Origin: Patella vulgata
Lineage: Eukaryota; Mollusca; Gastropoda; Patellidae
Assembly (NCBI RefSeq): GCF_932274485.2
Contig: NC_065883.2
Span: 61,299,210-61,363,209 of the forward strand
DNA length: 64,000 nucleotides
Direction: 5' to 3'
The position numbers were made by a program, and so were the translations under genes. This document shows, one piece after another, positions 30,885 through 43,293 of this stretch (positions within the stretch are counted from its first letter, which is position 1; every line of letters starts with the position of its first letter). A model generated the notes under the pieces. That model ran no database searches, was not told where the DNA came from, and saw only the letters and a list, made by a program, of their open reading frames with translations.

Positions 30885-31555
30885 CAAAATATTGATAGTT
30901 ACTATTTAGAACCTTAAATTTTACAATATTACGAACAGCAGTATGTTAATAGTTACTATTTGGGACCTTATATTTCAAAATAATTCAACACCAGTATTTT
31001 AAAACCTTTTATCTTTAAATATTACTAAAAACAGTGGCATAGAAACCTGTATTTCAAAATATTACTAACAACAATATTAAATATTTTAGAAACTTTTATT
31101 TCAAAATATTACTAACACCAATATTTCAGAACCTTTTCAAATAAATACTAAAATCTGTATTTTAGAACCCTTTATTTCAAAATATTACTAACAACAGTAT
31201 TTTAGAACCCTTTATTTCAAAATATTACTAACAACAGTATTTTAGAACCCTTTATTTCAAAATATTACTAACAACAGTATTTTTTTCGGTAATTGTTGTT
31301 TTTAAATTAGTTATTTATACATTTATAATTTAATGTTTAAGTTTGTAATGTTTTTAAGATTTTGGTACAAAAAAACCCCAACGAAACAACGTTCAGTTAA
31401 TTATATTTATAGAAGGTGCTCAGTAAAATATTACTAACTCCAGTATTTTAGAACCCTTTATTTCAAAATATTACCAACACCAGTATTTTAGAACCTCTAG
31501 AAGCCTTTATTTCAAAATATTACTAATGCTGTTAGTTACTATTTAGAACCTATTA
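30885..31555. repeat. Minisatellite, 40 bp unit
   Basis: Three units at 31161-31280 are identical; each begins TTTAGAACCCTTTATTTCAA and ends ACAACAGTAT. Diverged units extend to about 30885 and 31555. An unrelated stretch of about 145 bases (31281-31425) interrupts the array, after which units resume. Confidence 0.9.
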
Positions 31556-31806
31556 TTTAAAAAATTACTAACGAGAATATGTCAAAAGATCACGAGGAGA
31601 TACGCTCAATTAACTTGATGGCTGTATTGTTTTTTTGTAAAAGTTACACAACGTGATTCAAAAATTATATATTTTTATTTACGTTACATAAAGTTTATAA
31701 TAAAACATAAATCATACGAGTGAATGAAGACAATGAACTACAATCACTCAATGGTAAAATGCAAGTACAACCACATAATAATGTTTTAATGTACGGAATG
31801 TTTAAT

Positions 31807-32319
31807 TTAAAGGAGCTAAATTGCTAATATTTGGGACCTAGAAATTAACAAAAATGGGTCACAACGCATATAATAATGTGATATGAATGTATATAAACTG
31901 ATTTACATTCAGTGGTTTCTGTTTTTACGGTAATTTCTAATCAGTTATGTTCGGCAAAATACGCCAGAAGTCTCTTGTGAATGGCAATCATTAGCGTCTG
32001 GTTTTTCCAGTCTACACCGATGGTATTTATTGCGCATGCTCTCCAGATAAGAATATAGCGTCACCATTTGACATGACTTGTGGAATATGTCTAGCCCTGT
32101 TCTTTGAGTCCCCTGTTCCAAATGGCACTGAAACGCATTATGGTACACGATTCGTGTACCAATGGTACAATGCTAATTTTGTCTTAAATATTGGATATCA
32201 GAAGCCCACCTTTCCCCTGTAAGATCACAAGACTAATGTTGATTTGAATTGACAAATAATTCGTGTTTTCAATGTCGAAAATTTTTGATGATATTGAGTT
32301 AGAGACTTAGCTACTTTAA
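31807..32319 (+). mobile_element. MITE-A copy 4, full length
   Basis: TTAA-bounded, 513 bp. Left end TTAAAGGAGCTAAATTGC, right end GACTTAGCTACTTTAA. Carries the internal palindrome GGTACACGATTCGTGTACC intact. Best reference copy in the window. Confidence 0.87.
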
Positions 32320-33011
32320 GACTTCATAAAAAATAAACCCATCTATTGATAAGATGTCAAATATGTTTCTCTGAGTAGGAGAGCTCTTTGAATTTCGATA
32401 ATAATACCAGTGTCGAATTTTTGATATGATATTACTTAGCATTAAATAAATGGTTAAAATGTTTATGTAAGACAGAATTCGGAGGGAACTAACTTTGACA
32501 ACTATCAGGAATATTCCAAAATAAGATTTGTGAAGTTCAGGTAATTTAGAAAAAACAGGTAAACTAGTATAGAAAAATTTGTTACGTTATGCATAAATGG
32601 ATTTCAAACATTCGTGTTTACACGGGGATGCTGGAATTTGTAAGTCAATGCACTCTTTCCCCTTCCACCTTCCCCCTTCCAACACCTTTCTCTGCAGGCG
32701 TATCATGAACAGAGCGAAGAAAACTAACACAATACCAATTATATTTCTCAAGATTATAAACCATGTTGTGATTTGTGCTCAAAACGCAAAAGTTCGTTAA
32801 CTTAATTTTTATTCATCACGGTTTTGAAAGTGCCCTCCAGCGCATTGTACAACACTTTAGAGTAGAGCAGTGGTCCCTTCTATACACCAAAACATTACAC
32901 CACTTTGAGACGTCTTGATAAACAGTGCATAATATATAATCTACTTTTTAATAAGAGTTCTTAAATTCAGTACATAAATCAGTCGATACCACCCTCTCCG
33001 CCACAACTTCA
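32320..33011. other. Noncoding stretch, nothing recognised
   Basis: AT-rich. Short open frames only, without family resemblance. Confidence 0.5.
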
Positions 33012-33021
33012 TAAACGCTGC

Positions 33022-33109
33022 CAATCTGTTTAAAATAAAGATAAGTAAAACGAAATTTTGAACTATAAAAAAAACGAAACAAATTAGGATTTGTGTTTTA
33101 ACCAGCTTG
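33022..33109. mobile_element. Mutator-like MITE, minimal copy
   Basis: Retains CAATCTG at the left and the TGTGTTTTAACCAGCTTG right end, plus AAGTAAAACGAAATTTTGAA between. A 10 bp duplication, TAAACGCTGC, is at 33012-33021 and 33110-33119. The left half is deleted compared with the 14370 copy. Confidence 0.8.
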
Positions 33110-33599
33110 TAAACGCTGCCCCACTAATCAGCAGTGATGACATCCGTGCGGGTTAATTGGCTAACAATATTAACTTTTTTCCTTCTGCTAATTAAATACC
33201 ATAAATGTTTTTGAAGTATTAGAAAAATAAATAACGGTGTTTGAAGTATATCTGGATAAAAAATAGTTCCTATTTACTGTAAATGGGTATATAAAATGAG
33301 TAAAAGGCATCATACTGTCCGGACCAGTTGACATTATGTTTAAACAATACACACGTCCTTGAGCCAAAGATTGACGCCGCGTGATGTGATGTCACGTCAC
33401 GTGTAGAAAGCATTTAAACTTTTGAAGGTCAGCCACCTTACGCAGAGGTATAAGAACCCCCTTCGCAATACCTCTGTATTGTCTACGATATCACCCCTGG
33501 TGGACGAACGATGCTTCTGTGAAACAGATTGAAACAATGCATTGAAAAAAAGCTATCTTCAAATTGGGAAATTCTATAATCGAAATCGAAACCCCAACA

Positions 33600-34420
33600 T
33601 GTACTCTTCAAAAAAAGTAGGGGATACTGAAATGCAAATACCTATGCAGGTTGTGATATGATAAATAGTCATGGACACTTGACGTGCTTTGAAAGTATGT
33701 TCACAGATGAAGAACTTATCGCCCCAACAGAACCACTGAGCTGCACGTGCGACACGCAATAGCGCCATAGACGCGGGGGGGGGGGTGTCATTGTCAAATT
33801 TGACACTTCAAGGAAGGGTTGATGAAAACTCCCGCGTTCTCAGATGAGTACAGATTTACTCTGGATTTCACCGATAGGAATGCTCGCGTTTGGAGGCGTG
33901 TAAAGGACCGTCATGCTAACGTTAACGTCAGACAGCATGACAGATTCGGGCGTGGGTCTGTTATGGTGTGGGGAGAAATCATCATGACGGACAGAAAGGA
34001 AGGGTCACTCGTGTGTACTACCGTGACCACATCCTGACACCGATAGTTCTGCCCTTTGCTCAACGTACAGGTCGACGTTTCATCTTTCAAGATGATAATG
34101 CCCGTGCCCACTGCGCGTGTGTCGTCAATAACTACCCCCAGCGTCACCATATTGTCCATATGCATTCGCCAGCCATAAGCCCTGACCTTTCCCCTATAGA
34201 GCATGTCTGGGACGTTCGTCGACGTCAACGTCAATCGACAACACTGCAAGAATTGGCCGTGGACTGCAAGAGGAGTGGATCAGATTGCCCCAAATCGTGA
34301 TTGGACGGTTGATTAGGAGCATGCCACGACGAATTGCTGAATGTCTGAGGATTGGTGGAGCAATTACTCATTATTAAGACAAAAATCAAAAACGTCCATT
34401 TTCACTTTTGACAATGATAC
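33600..34420 (+). pseudogene. Tc1/mariner transposon with decayed transposase (DD34E)
   Basis: The left end near 33601 reads GTACTCTTCAAAAAAAGTAG, the type of terminal repeat seen in Tc1-like elements; no matching right end was found. The catalytic part of the transposase is recognisable: FSDEYRFTLDF (first Asp codon at 33843), GSVMVWG, then FIFQDDNARAH (second Asp at 34094) and SPDLSPIEHVWD. There are exactly 34 residues between the second Asp and the Glu, as in Tc1. The N-terminal DNA-binding half is missing. The frame shifts near 34000-34015 (before RVYYRDHILTP) and again near 34260, after TLQELAVD; a third frame continues to about 34378. A G-run at about 33776-33786 marks the junction where the N-terminal part was lost. 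Non-functional. Confidence 0.85.
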
Positions 34421-34424
34421 GCCG

Positions 34425-35917
34425 CCCATATGAACTGTTTATGTTCATGAGTAGGCAATTGGACTGTTATTAAGATACGTAGTTTTGTATTGTTTCTGAA
34501 TATCCCCAATACCTCGATAGCTTGATAACTATTAATATATTGGAATGATTTGGGGAATTAAGGTAGCGCCTATATAAGCCGTCAACAAACGATCCGACAC
34601 CAGATTTAATCGGCATATTTATTGTCAAAAAGTTCTCTATATATATTGACATAATGATAGCAAATGGCCCCTAATTGTGGGATGGTCGATATTCCTAATT
34701 TGTAAACAATTTGTTTTACAGACTAGCAGAAATTATCTGTCCATAAATAGTACCTTGTTATTCCAGAGAGGTCAGCCGCTAAGAAAACGGAGCACATTTA
34801 TTTTCTCAGACATCATTCCGCAACGATTGATTCTTAATCTGATGCAAACAGTATTTAGATCCATTGCGAATGCTTATATATGTAATATCATAGTAGTTGT
34901 GAATTTTGTATTGGTGTATGTGTATGGCAGTTAAATAAACACGTATTTAGAACAACACGGTTTTCCTGAGTTTTAGTATTAAACGAACACAAGGTGAAGT
35001 CCATATTGATGTCCATATTGAAACAAATGATTTAAAACTGAGGGAGAGCGTTACGTATTTGATTTGCTGCCGTGACACAAAATATTGCTACATATTCGAT
35101 TTGGAATCCATGGCCAGGATAATAGTGCAGCCTTGTATTTAGTGCTATACAAAATAGACCAAAGTCTTACACGTGCTGATTTTGTGAAATGCAGCAGGGT
35201 AGTGCTGCATGACTTGATACTTCAATTCAGTCTTATGAAGTATCACTTTAAGATTGTCCAAATTCGTCTGACCTGTTCACCATGCTTCTGGAAGCTACCA
35301 AAACTTGGTCCGGTGACAAAACCAATGTATTTTATTACATTTTAAAATTAATTTGATGTTTTGTTTTTGTCGGGATGCGGAAGGGATTTAATGTAATATC
35401 GTTTAAGGATAATTTTCCATGTTGCGCTATACTTTTGGAATCGTTACACATTTTAGTTTCATTTGTTAATGATATAATCCAGTTTTGTTCCGGCATTGGC
35501 TTTATCCGTAGATGTATTATTTCATGGATAGAGGATTTGCCCCTCGCAATACAAATCAAAACATTCAATTCAATCAAATGGACATGTTGAGAATCAAAGA
35601 GGTCGTGCTCGTTTACATATTTCACTTAAATAATATTTCAGTTAGATAATCAAAGTATTTGCGGTACATTTGATTGATTGATTGGCACGAGCAAAATTGA
35701 GGTCAAGGTAAATGTCCCTATTAAGCCACATGAAACAATTGGTTGATAAATTAACGACACTTCAAGTCAGGTCAATTACATTGTGATTACATGATATACA
35801 AATTATATAAACACCCTTGTCACTATTCTCAGACATGATTAATTGATTTTTATGACACTTGAAAAAACACAAAATATCACTTGATCAAAGATGCCTTACC
35901 TCAGTAATGCTAGTAAT
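34425..35917. other. Noncoding stretch, nothing recognised
   Basis: Short open frames on both strands (up to 96 codons near 35335-35625) resemble no family. No repeat copy was identified. Confidence 0.5.
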
Positions 35918-36402
35918 TTAAAGGAGCTAAATCGCTAATATTTGGGAACTAGAAACTGACTAAAATGAGTCGGAACGCATATAATGATGTTTTATGAAAT
36001 GATTTTCTTTCAATCGTTTCTGTTTTTACTATAATTTCTAGTCAGTTATGTTCGGTGAAATACGCTAGCAGTCTCAATCGAATGGCAAACTCTAGCGTCT
36101 GGTTATTCCAGTCTACATCGATAGAATTTATTGAGCATGCCTTCCAGATAAGGATATGTCGTCACCGTTTGACATGACTTGTGGAATACGTCTAGCGTCC
36201 TTCTTCGAGTCCCTTGTTATAAATGGCGCCGAAACGCATTATGATACACGATCTGTGTACCAATGATAAAATGTTTATTTTGTCTGAAATATTGGATATC
36301 AGAAATCTATCTTTTCCACAACATCAATGTTGATTTAAGTAATTCGTGTTTTCAATGTCGAAGACTTTGGATGATATTGAGTTAGAGACTTAGCTACTTT
36401 AA
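35918..36402 (+). mobile_element. MITE-A copy 5
   Basis: TTAA-bounded, 485 bp; TTAAAGGAGCTAAATCGCTA at the left, GACTTAGCTACTTTAA at the right. The internal palindrome is slightly mutated. Confidence 0.86.
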
Positions 36403-37765
36403 ATGGAGTTTTATCATATCAGGTCATGGTTTGTCATACTTCTTTTTAACGGGAATGATATTTTTTGTTTCTATGCTTACTTTTACAATGCGGAGAAAGG
36501 GAATTTTTCCGAGACTGTGGCCTTTCCGCCCGCTCTTTTCCAATGGAGCTCGGTTTTTCGTCCCTTAATTAAAAAAAACCCCAGATTGTTCATTTTGGCT
36601 TATTCTGGGATTCAAACCAGCGACATGTGTCTTGAACCCTAGACTACCGCAGACCCCGTCTATTTAGAAAACCCCTTGAAATCCGTCTCAAAATGGGCAG
36701 TTTAAGCTTACGTTTTCTAGAATTCCTGATAACACTTCTCATTAGAAGACTTCGTATAGCGAATACGTTTTGTTGAACTTTGGTACTTAAAGTACTGGCC
36801 CAGTATCCGGTGGTTTCTGAGCCATTGCTTTAGTAAGCTATTAGTGTCATCTGTTCTGATGGACTTTGGTCCAGTGGCTATCTTCTATCCAGTAACCCTT
36901 GGCGTTTTAAACCCAAGTCCAAACATTGCCCCAGTTGGCTATAAGTATTGTCATTCACAATGAATGATTTATAACATCTGATACCACTTCTCAAATATAC
37001 AGTAGCTAAATATCTGTTGTAATTTTGTATTCAAATTAGCAAATTATGTGTAAGGATGGACACAGTAAAGTGTGTTGTTCAACACAAGTTGAAACAGATG
37101 TTGTCAGTATGTGTCTCGCCCACTCGCCATATATTGAAAATCAGGAACCATATAGACTATTTACTGACAAGTTATCGTTAAACGTAAGTGAAACAGAAAC
37201 AAATTTTGCACAAATTAATTTGCATTCTTTTATAACCAATCCTTGCATAAATTCGGTTTCATGGGGTTATGGAGGTAAAGACGACATCCTGCAAGTTGAG
37301 GTAAAATGTGTACTTCAAATACAATGAAAAAAATATTATCGTTCTAAAATTGTCCGGCGAATACGCGATTTCGTGTATGTTCTGGATTTTGTAGATTTTG
37401 TGGGTTATCATTGTAAATATTCAATTAAGCATACACATATACGAACTTTCATCACATTATTATTACAATCTTCGGAGTTATCGTCCTTTGAAAACTTTTT
37501 CATATTGGGGCTTAATTGATGGAAGACGGCCGCCTTGAGGCTTTGGACTGTAAAACATTTCAATTATTCGGTCAATGTCCAAATAAATATGTCACAGGGC
37601 GGGGGTTTGTCTTTCTGGCGTCGCCACATTTTCCCCATAGGAGTCAACTACTATTATTCATGCTTCTTTACTCTTCGTATTTTGTTATTTGTTATGTTCA
37701 GGCTTTTAAAATTAAATTATAGATAATATGTTTCTCTGGCGTCGCCACTTCTTTCCATAAGGGGA
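36403..37765. other. Noncoding stretch with a local repeat
   Basis: TCTGGCGTCGCCAC occurs at about 37615 and 37737 with similar neighbours, a diverged duplication about 120 bases apart. An open frame of 93 codons at 37046-37327 (plus strand) looks mildly coding-like but has no recognised family and no clear splice sites. Confidence 0.45.
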
Positions 37766-37769
37766 GTCG

Positions 37770-37990
37770 CGTTGGCTCGTTGGCTCGCTAATCTGGAGGT
37801 TGGCCAAGAAAGTTCATCGGGATATCCCGGCGTGGTTCCCCCTTGACAATTGGAATTCGATATAAATGTGGGCCATAGCGCTATGGTCTTTTCAGACTTG
37901 TCCTCATAGCACATTGCATGGTGTATGGCCGTCGTCATTAGCCAAGTCGGTACTGAAAAGTAGGACGTTAAACCCCATTTCATTTCGTCA
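37770..37990 (+). repeat. SINE1 copy, internally deleted
   Basis: GGGGAGTCGCGTTGGCTCGT head, then GGCCAAGAAAGTTCATCGGG, a jump to the AATTGGAATTCGATATAA segment, and a tail ending ACGTTAAACCCCATTTC. The central third is missing. Confidence 0.8.
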
Positions 37991-38369
37991 ATAGGAATTT
38001 TTCATTCTTCTGAATTCTTTGTAGTTGTTCTACATAGTTTATGTAAAAATTAATGTCCACGTGCAGATCAAGTTATTAAAATTAAATTATAGAAAATATT
38101 ATTTGAAGCAAGCTTAATATTTGCTTTTCTAAAACAACGTCAATATATTTTCAGTGAACCTGACTTTGTAGCTATAAATGTGTAACTATAAAGATTTAGG
38201 CAGCGTGAAGCAGGTTCCTCGTCATAAATAATACAATCTTTTCATGTTTCAGTTGATACCATTTAAATATATAATGAAACTAAATGGTGTAGAAAGATTC
38301 AAAATGGACATTTCTAATTGTCCGAACAGGTTGCCATAAAACAACCAGAATCAAATTTTTCACCGAATG

Positions 38370-38658
38370 CATGAATGAGATTTAACGTCCTACTTTTCTG
38401 CACCAACTGACATAATAAAGCCGGACATACACTATGAAGTTTGCTATATGAGAGATTTTGTCCGGACAGTGACGTTTCCGCCTACATTTCACCGAATGCC
38501 ACTGATTCGGTTGCTTGCATGCCAACGAGTACACATGTGGATCTTGGGTTTTCGTACAACCGAATGAATAGACCCCATTCGTCGCCAGGCCCTTCCAGCG
38601 CCAATGGCAAAGAGAGACCAGGCTGGGAAATCTCCGAAAAACTTTGTCGGAAATCAAG
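38370..38658 (-). repeat. SINE1 copy, diverged
   Basis: ATTTAACGTCCTACTTTTCT at the tail end, then CCGGACAGTGACG, CATGTGGATCTTGGGTTTTC and the GCCAATGGCAAAG region. The tRNA-like head has been replaced by the adjoining SINE2. Confidence 0.7.
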
Positions 38659-38914
38659 AGACAGAGGGGGTGGGGAGGGGGGGTTACGTCCACTCGACAC
38701 AAACTAGGTCTTCTCGGGACTAATACATAGTTCAATTTCATTATTTCGCTAGAGCGTAGGGATCTTTAGCAGTTGGAGGAAACCGGAGGATACGGAGAAA
38801 ACCCACGAGGTTGGACTGGCGACCTAAATCCTTGTCGCGTACAAGCGGGGAATCGAAACCAAGCTACTTGACTCAATGACAGAGCTTATGATGCAACGCC
38901 CCCGCCCCCCTCAG
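38659..38914 (-). repeat. SINE2 copy joined to SINE1
   Basis: TTACGTCCACTCGACACAAA, then CGGAGAAAACCCACGAGG and GCGTACAAGCGGGGAATCG lead to a degenerate head ending in a C-run (the G-rich leader on its own strand). It lies directly against the SINE1 copy. Confidence 0.78.
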
Positions 38915-41479
38915 CTTTTGAAGGATCATAGAAAAAAGCGTTCTCCACTAAGATCAAGGAACCAAATTTTCTACAATTATTTTTATGGTAAAAATAATAT
39001 TTAGGTGTTTATAGACTATAAATGTTGCGTAAAGTAATTTATTTATTATTTAACATTATCACCACTGTCGAAACTAATTGTATTAAAGGGACAATAACAC
39101 TCTTGCTGGCTTGAAAGCTCCAGAAAATAAATAATATCTCTATCTAAGTACTAGATGTTTAAGTGTCCTACCTGTTGTGTAAATTATCCATTACATCCTA
39201 TTTTACTTGTCCAGAGGGTTCGAAAATATTTTTAAATCGAAGTTTCATTAGAAAAGGTTTACGTTAGACGTTTCAAACCATTATGTTGAATTTTTCAAAA
39301 TTTTTAAATAAGGTGTGTTAAGATGAAATTAGTATCATCAATTAATTGAAATATTCTAAAATAGTACAATTTGTTGACCAGAATAAAGATTGGGACATAT
39401 TATTCAGTTACAACAAGAGTGGTATTGAGCCTTTAAAAGACAAAGAACAAACCGAGGAAAAAAATTCGGGGTTTTGTTTTTCGTTTTGGAGACGAAAGTC
39501 AGATTATGGATAACATATGCAAATTCTACCAGGAAACATTCTGCACAGTGTTATGATAAAATAGCGAAGTATGTTCTATTTATTTTTTTGGTTTGATAGC
39601 CTATCATAACATCAATTTCTGTTCATTTTTCTTATTTATCTTCATATAATTTAAAACTAATTTAGTGAAGTCTTGATCTTATACTTGGTTTTTGACATAC
39701 TAGACGAACGATTACATCAAGGCTAGCTTTAATGGGCCGACATCAAAGAAATAATCATTCTTTAGCGCCGAAAAACTAATGAGGCACAGAAGTGGCAAAC
39801 TGGATGAGATGATTGGAGAATAAGATAGAATTCCCACACGCCGTTGTCTTCAGTCTACATCACGAAAAACGAAATATTAATATCATAAGATTGTACATGT
39901 TATTAGTCTTAACGACACTATTATTTTCCAAGTTATTGAAAAATAGAAATTGTTTAAACTTAATCGCCACCCACTTGTGTATCCGTATTATTCGTAATAA
40001 GTATTTTAGTGTTCGCATTTATTTTGTAAATGCTTAATTAAAGATGTTGAGAACTGTCCGTGTTTTGTAAATGATACTGAAATAGCATTGGCGCCAGGGA
40101 TATTAATTCTTTCAGAAGTCTGTGGTATTAGTAACTAGGAGTCGCGATACATCTCTAATACAATATATTAAATGTATATTATTCAGTCTTTCATCTTCCT
40201 ATCCTTAAAATATCAAGTTATTTTAACTCGTTTAATTACAGCCTGGACGGAGAACAAATTACCGAATTTGTCAAATTAAAAAAATTAAATTATCTTTGAT
40301 TAAGTCGTCTTGATTTTGGACATAAAAGCAATGATCAAATTTTGTCAAATTAAAAAAAAAAATTATCAAATAATTATTTCTTAGATTGTGTGTCCATTTA
40401 TTATTAATTAATCATTTATTCGTTTTTCTTTTCGTGGTGAGTGGGGTGGGGTGTGAATATTTTGAGTGTAATTTGGAAAATGCAAATATCATACTATTGT
40501 TCCAATATATTATGGATCACATGCATTTATAGAACTGTTTTGACATTATATAATCTATGTTATGATGAATCACAAAATTTAATTTCTTTGATAAAATCAA
40601 ATTAATATAATAAATATATATTCACTGTGCTTCCTTAACTTTTCTTGGATCTAAGCTTTAATTCACGGTTGGGTGGGAAAGAAAGTGAATACAGCCACCA
40701 TAGTTGATAGTTTATTGCTTACTAAGTTCTGTAACATTACAGTATTATTAGTAAAGGAATACATACTGGGATATTATGCCATTATTGTTACCAAATCTTC
40801 ACGTAAGCCATGAATGGCACACTGTAGGTGGCGTGGCGGTATGTTTGAGGGTTGTAATATCTGTACCGTTTAATGGTGTATATTAAAATTACACCTTAAA
40901 TAATAGCTGACATTACTTTCTGTAATCTTAAATACATTAAAATTGAAAGATGATTAGCATCCACCAACTTCTATAATCTTCATGTTTTATTATTAGCTTG
41001 AAGGGACAATAATAATTTGTAGCCATGAAAGAAATGTTGATGTTGCCGAAATATATATCGTACTTTTCTGGAACATAAAATCTTAGTTATTATAAAGAGA
41101 CCGGGCGTGTCATGCAGTAAACAATTAGGTCGTTATAGATTATTTTTATTTTATTTATCATCTATTATTAAAATTAGTTTAATTAACATTAATTACAAAC
41201 TAAGAAGCCGACAGTGATGTCATCAGGGTAACCGCCAGTCACCCATTAACTGTTTATAAACATAGATTATTTCGTGCTATAATAACTATTCTTTGGACAA
41301 TAGGTCATCGAAGACTGTGCAATTTTTTTTTACTTTTTTTGTATTTGGACAGTGGATCGAAAGAAATTTTATTATTTTGCTTACTACGATGAAAGCTGTC
41401 CTTATGGCGTACCAACCTGCAGATTAATTTGTTATGTAAAGACTAAAAAATGTATAATTCGGGTTAAGCATGACAAAAA
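38915..41479. other. Noncoding stretch, nothing recognised
   Basis: AT-rich. AATTTGTCAAATTAAAAAAA occurs twice near 40268 and 40338, a small duplication. No gene was found. Confidence 0.5.
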
Positions 41480-41527
41480 ATAGTCCTTGATAACGATAAG
41501 GGAATACTTGTCGAAACGTCGTGCTAT
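41480..41527 (+). ncRNA. Hammerhead-like ribozyme motif, Penelope-associated type (copy 1)
   Basis: In order: a short stem I strand (ATAG, 41480-41483), a TTGATAA core at 41487-41493, one extra base, stem II GATAAG/CTTGTC (41495-41500 with 41507-41512), then GAAA at 41513-41516, C, the cleavage-type triplet GTC at 41518-41520, and CTAT closing stem I. The order core, stem II, GAAA, minimal stem III, NUH is that of the hammerheads reported in terminal repeats of Penelope-like elements. Against the canonical CTGATGA, core positions 3 and 8 are changed (C to T, G to A), and there is one additional base, so activity is uncertain. Confidence 0.5.
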
Positions 41528-41736
41528 GCCTATAAACTAGTGATTGTATATCCATATAAACTGTGTTGTGTTGTGTTTTTTTTGTGTTTTTTTTTTTACT
41601 AGATTAGATAATGAATAGACATATCACAATTGATTGGTATTTTTCTGTGCAAATAACCCAAACTTCTTAGCCTATACTATTTAATATTTGTGAACAAATT
41701 ACGATGCATTTAATATAATATGAACATTGGATATTA

Positions 41737-42070
41737 GGAGCTGCGGTAGCTCAGTGAGTAAGACGCCGACTCGCTAACCAGGAGATCTCGCGTTGTGTCC
41801 GGCTTGATTTCTCTTTGTTTGTAACGCAGGACGGAGGGCCAGGCAAGGACAGTGTCTAGTCGTTCGGATGGTACAGAAACGGTGCTACTTGTACACAATG
41901 GCGTGCAGTAAAAGAGACATGGACAGGTGAAATTAGAAATAAGAGTAGGTCATAATGCCGCTGTCCTGACAAACTGTCCCTCATAGGACACTGTTTCGCG
42001 TATGCACGCCTTCGTTAACCCAGTCGGTGCAGAAAAGTAGGACGTTAAACCCCATTTGATTTTATTTCAC
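41737..42070 (+). repeat. SINE1 copy, nearly full length
   Basis: Head GGAGCTGCGGTAGCTCAGTG, anticodon-side CGACTCGCTAACCAGGAG, body with CAGGACGGAGGGCCAGGCAA and GTCTAGTCGTTCGGATGG, tail GGACGTTAAACCCCATTTG. The B box is mutated. Confidence 0.88.
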
Positions 42071-42584
42071 AACATACGATACTTTTAATTTAAGGTGAAA
42101 GTTGAATATAATATGTTTTACACTACTTCAAGTATGTGATATATGCGTCTATTAAACCGTAACAGGTGTAACAGATATAATTTATATCTATCACAAATTA
42201 CCACTGATTTTATATTTAAGACTTAAAGGTGTCGACCCCCAATTGGCAATTTATGAACCGTTACACAGAGGGGTATTTCTTTCTCTGACGTAGGTCTCGA
42301 TAGCTTCCAATCAAACTCAGTTTTATTACCACAGGATTCCCCCTGACGTCCTGTATATTTTGTTGGCGGCATCAGATAAAGTTAATGTTTATGTTGGAAT
42401 GACAACCCTCTACTTTAACAGTTATTACCTACATTACCAATTACTGTAATAGTATGTATCAACGATACACAGCAACATAACATCAGTTTAAACTGGTAAT
42501 TATGATAACTGATAAACTTCCAAAAAGGTTTGTTTAACTTTAGCTAAGTTCGCGTTATATGACCGGTTGGGATACGTGACCTGA
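42070..42584. other. Noncoding stretch, nothing recognised
   Basis: Nothing recognised between the SINE1 copy and the palindrome cluster that follows. Confidence 0.5.
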
Positions 42585-42590
42585 CATTGG

Positions 42591-42826
42591 TTGGGCTCCC
42601 ACAACCAGATTGGCAGGGCGCCCAACCAGTGTCACTCGGTTTTATGGGCGCCTCGCCTCAATGAATCACACGAATAACACCACAATTTGTTTGATTGGGC
42701 GCCCAAAACGGCGTGATCTGTGGGGTGTCTTATCCCGGAGGGGCGCCCATAATGCCGAGATTGGTGGGCCGCCCTCGACGAGATCATGGGCGCCCATAAT
42801 ATACTTGAGAGATTGGTTAGGCACCC
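42591..42826. repeat. Cluster of GGGCGCCC-type palindromes
   Basis: Eight exact or near copies of the 8-base palindrome GGGCGCCC start at 42593, 42616, 42646, 42697, 42741, 42766, 42788 and 42819. Several are preceded by GATTGG (42608, 42693, 42759, 42811), which is an inverted CCAAT box, and several are followed by ATAAT or AACCA. The block is GC-rich in AT-rich surroundings. It may be an eroded tandem repeat or a regulatory array. Confidence 0.75.
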
Positions 42827-42829
42827 ACG

Positions 42830-43279
42830 AATGAATTCGTATTCCTTCAATTTTTTAGGATGTTCATATCAAAATATCATAATACGCCAATATCACAAAT
42901 TGAAATTTTCCGCCATTTTCATAGTTCCTCTCCTCAGGTGCAAACCCAAAATTTTCTGTGGCGAGAGCACCCTAAACCCTTCTCCAAAGAGAGGTACATC
43001 GGCGCCCCAACATTTTTGGGCTAGCTACGGTTGCTATTTGTCAGGGGTAGCGCTTGCGCTGTGCCGACAAAATGTTTTGGCCAAAACAATGATCCACCCG
43101 TGTACACTATAAGGTGCACGTAAAAAAAACGTGACTATTGAAATATGTAAGTCTAGACATGAATAATGTGTTGACGAGACGTTAATGTCAATTCCAACAT
43201 TTACTTAGCTTTAGTTGTTCGCTGAGAATGATATGATATAAATCTCTGAAATGCCTGAATAGCTTCCTAATTTACAGGG
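42830..43279. other. Noncoding stretch, nothing recognised
   Basis: The part 42935-43090 is GC-richer than average but shows no known family. Confidence 0.45.
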
Positions 43280-43293
43280 TTGCATTGCTTCTG

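Noticed and set aside
31161-31280. Regular direct repeats that could suggest a CRISPR array
   Set aside because: There are no unique spacers; the units are head-to-tail minisatellite copies in a eukaryotic genome.
37046-37327. A 93-codon plus-strand frame with mildly coding-like composition
   Set aside because: No recognised family and no convincing splice sites; kept only as a note in the noncoding entry.
42610-42834. Open frames on both strands across the GGGCGCCC cluster
   Set aside because: They come from the repeated GC-rich motif and show no domain.
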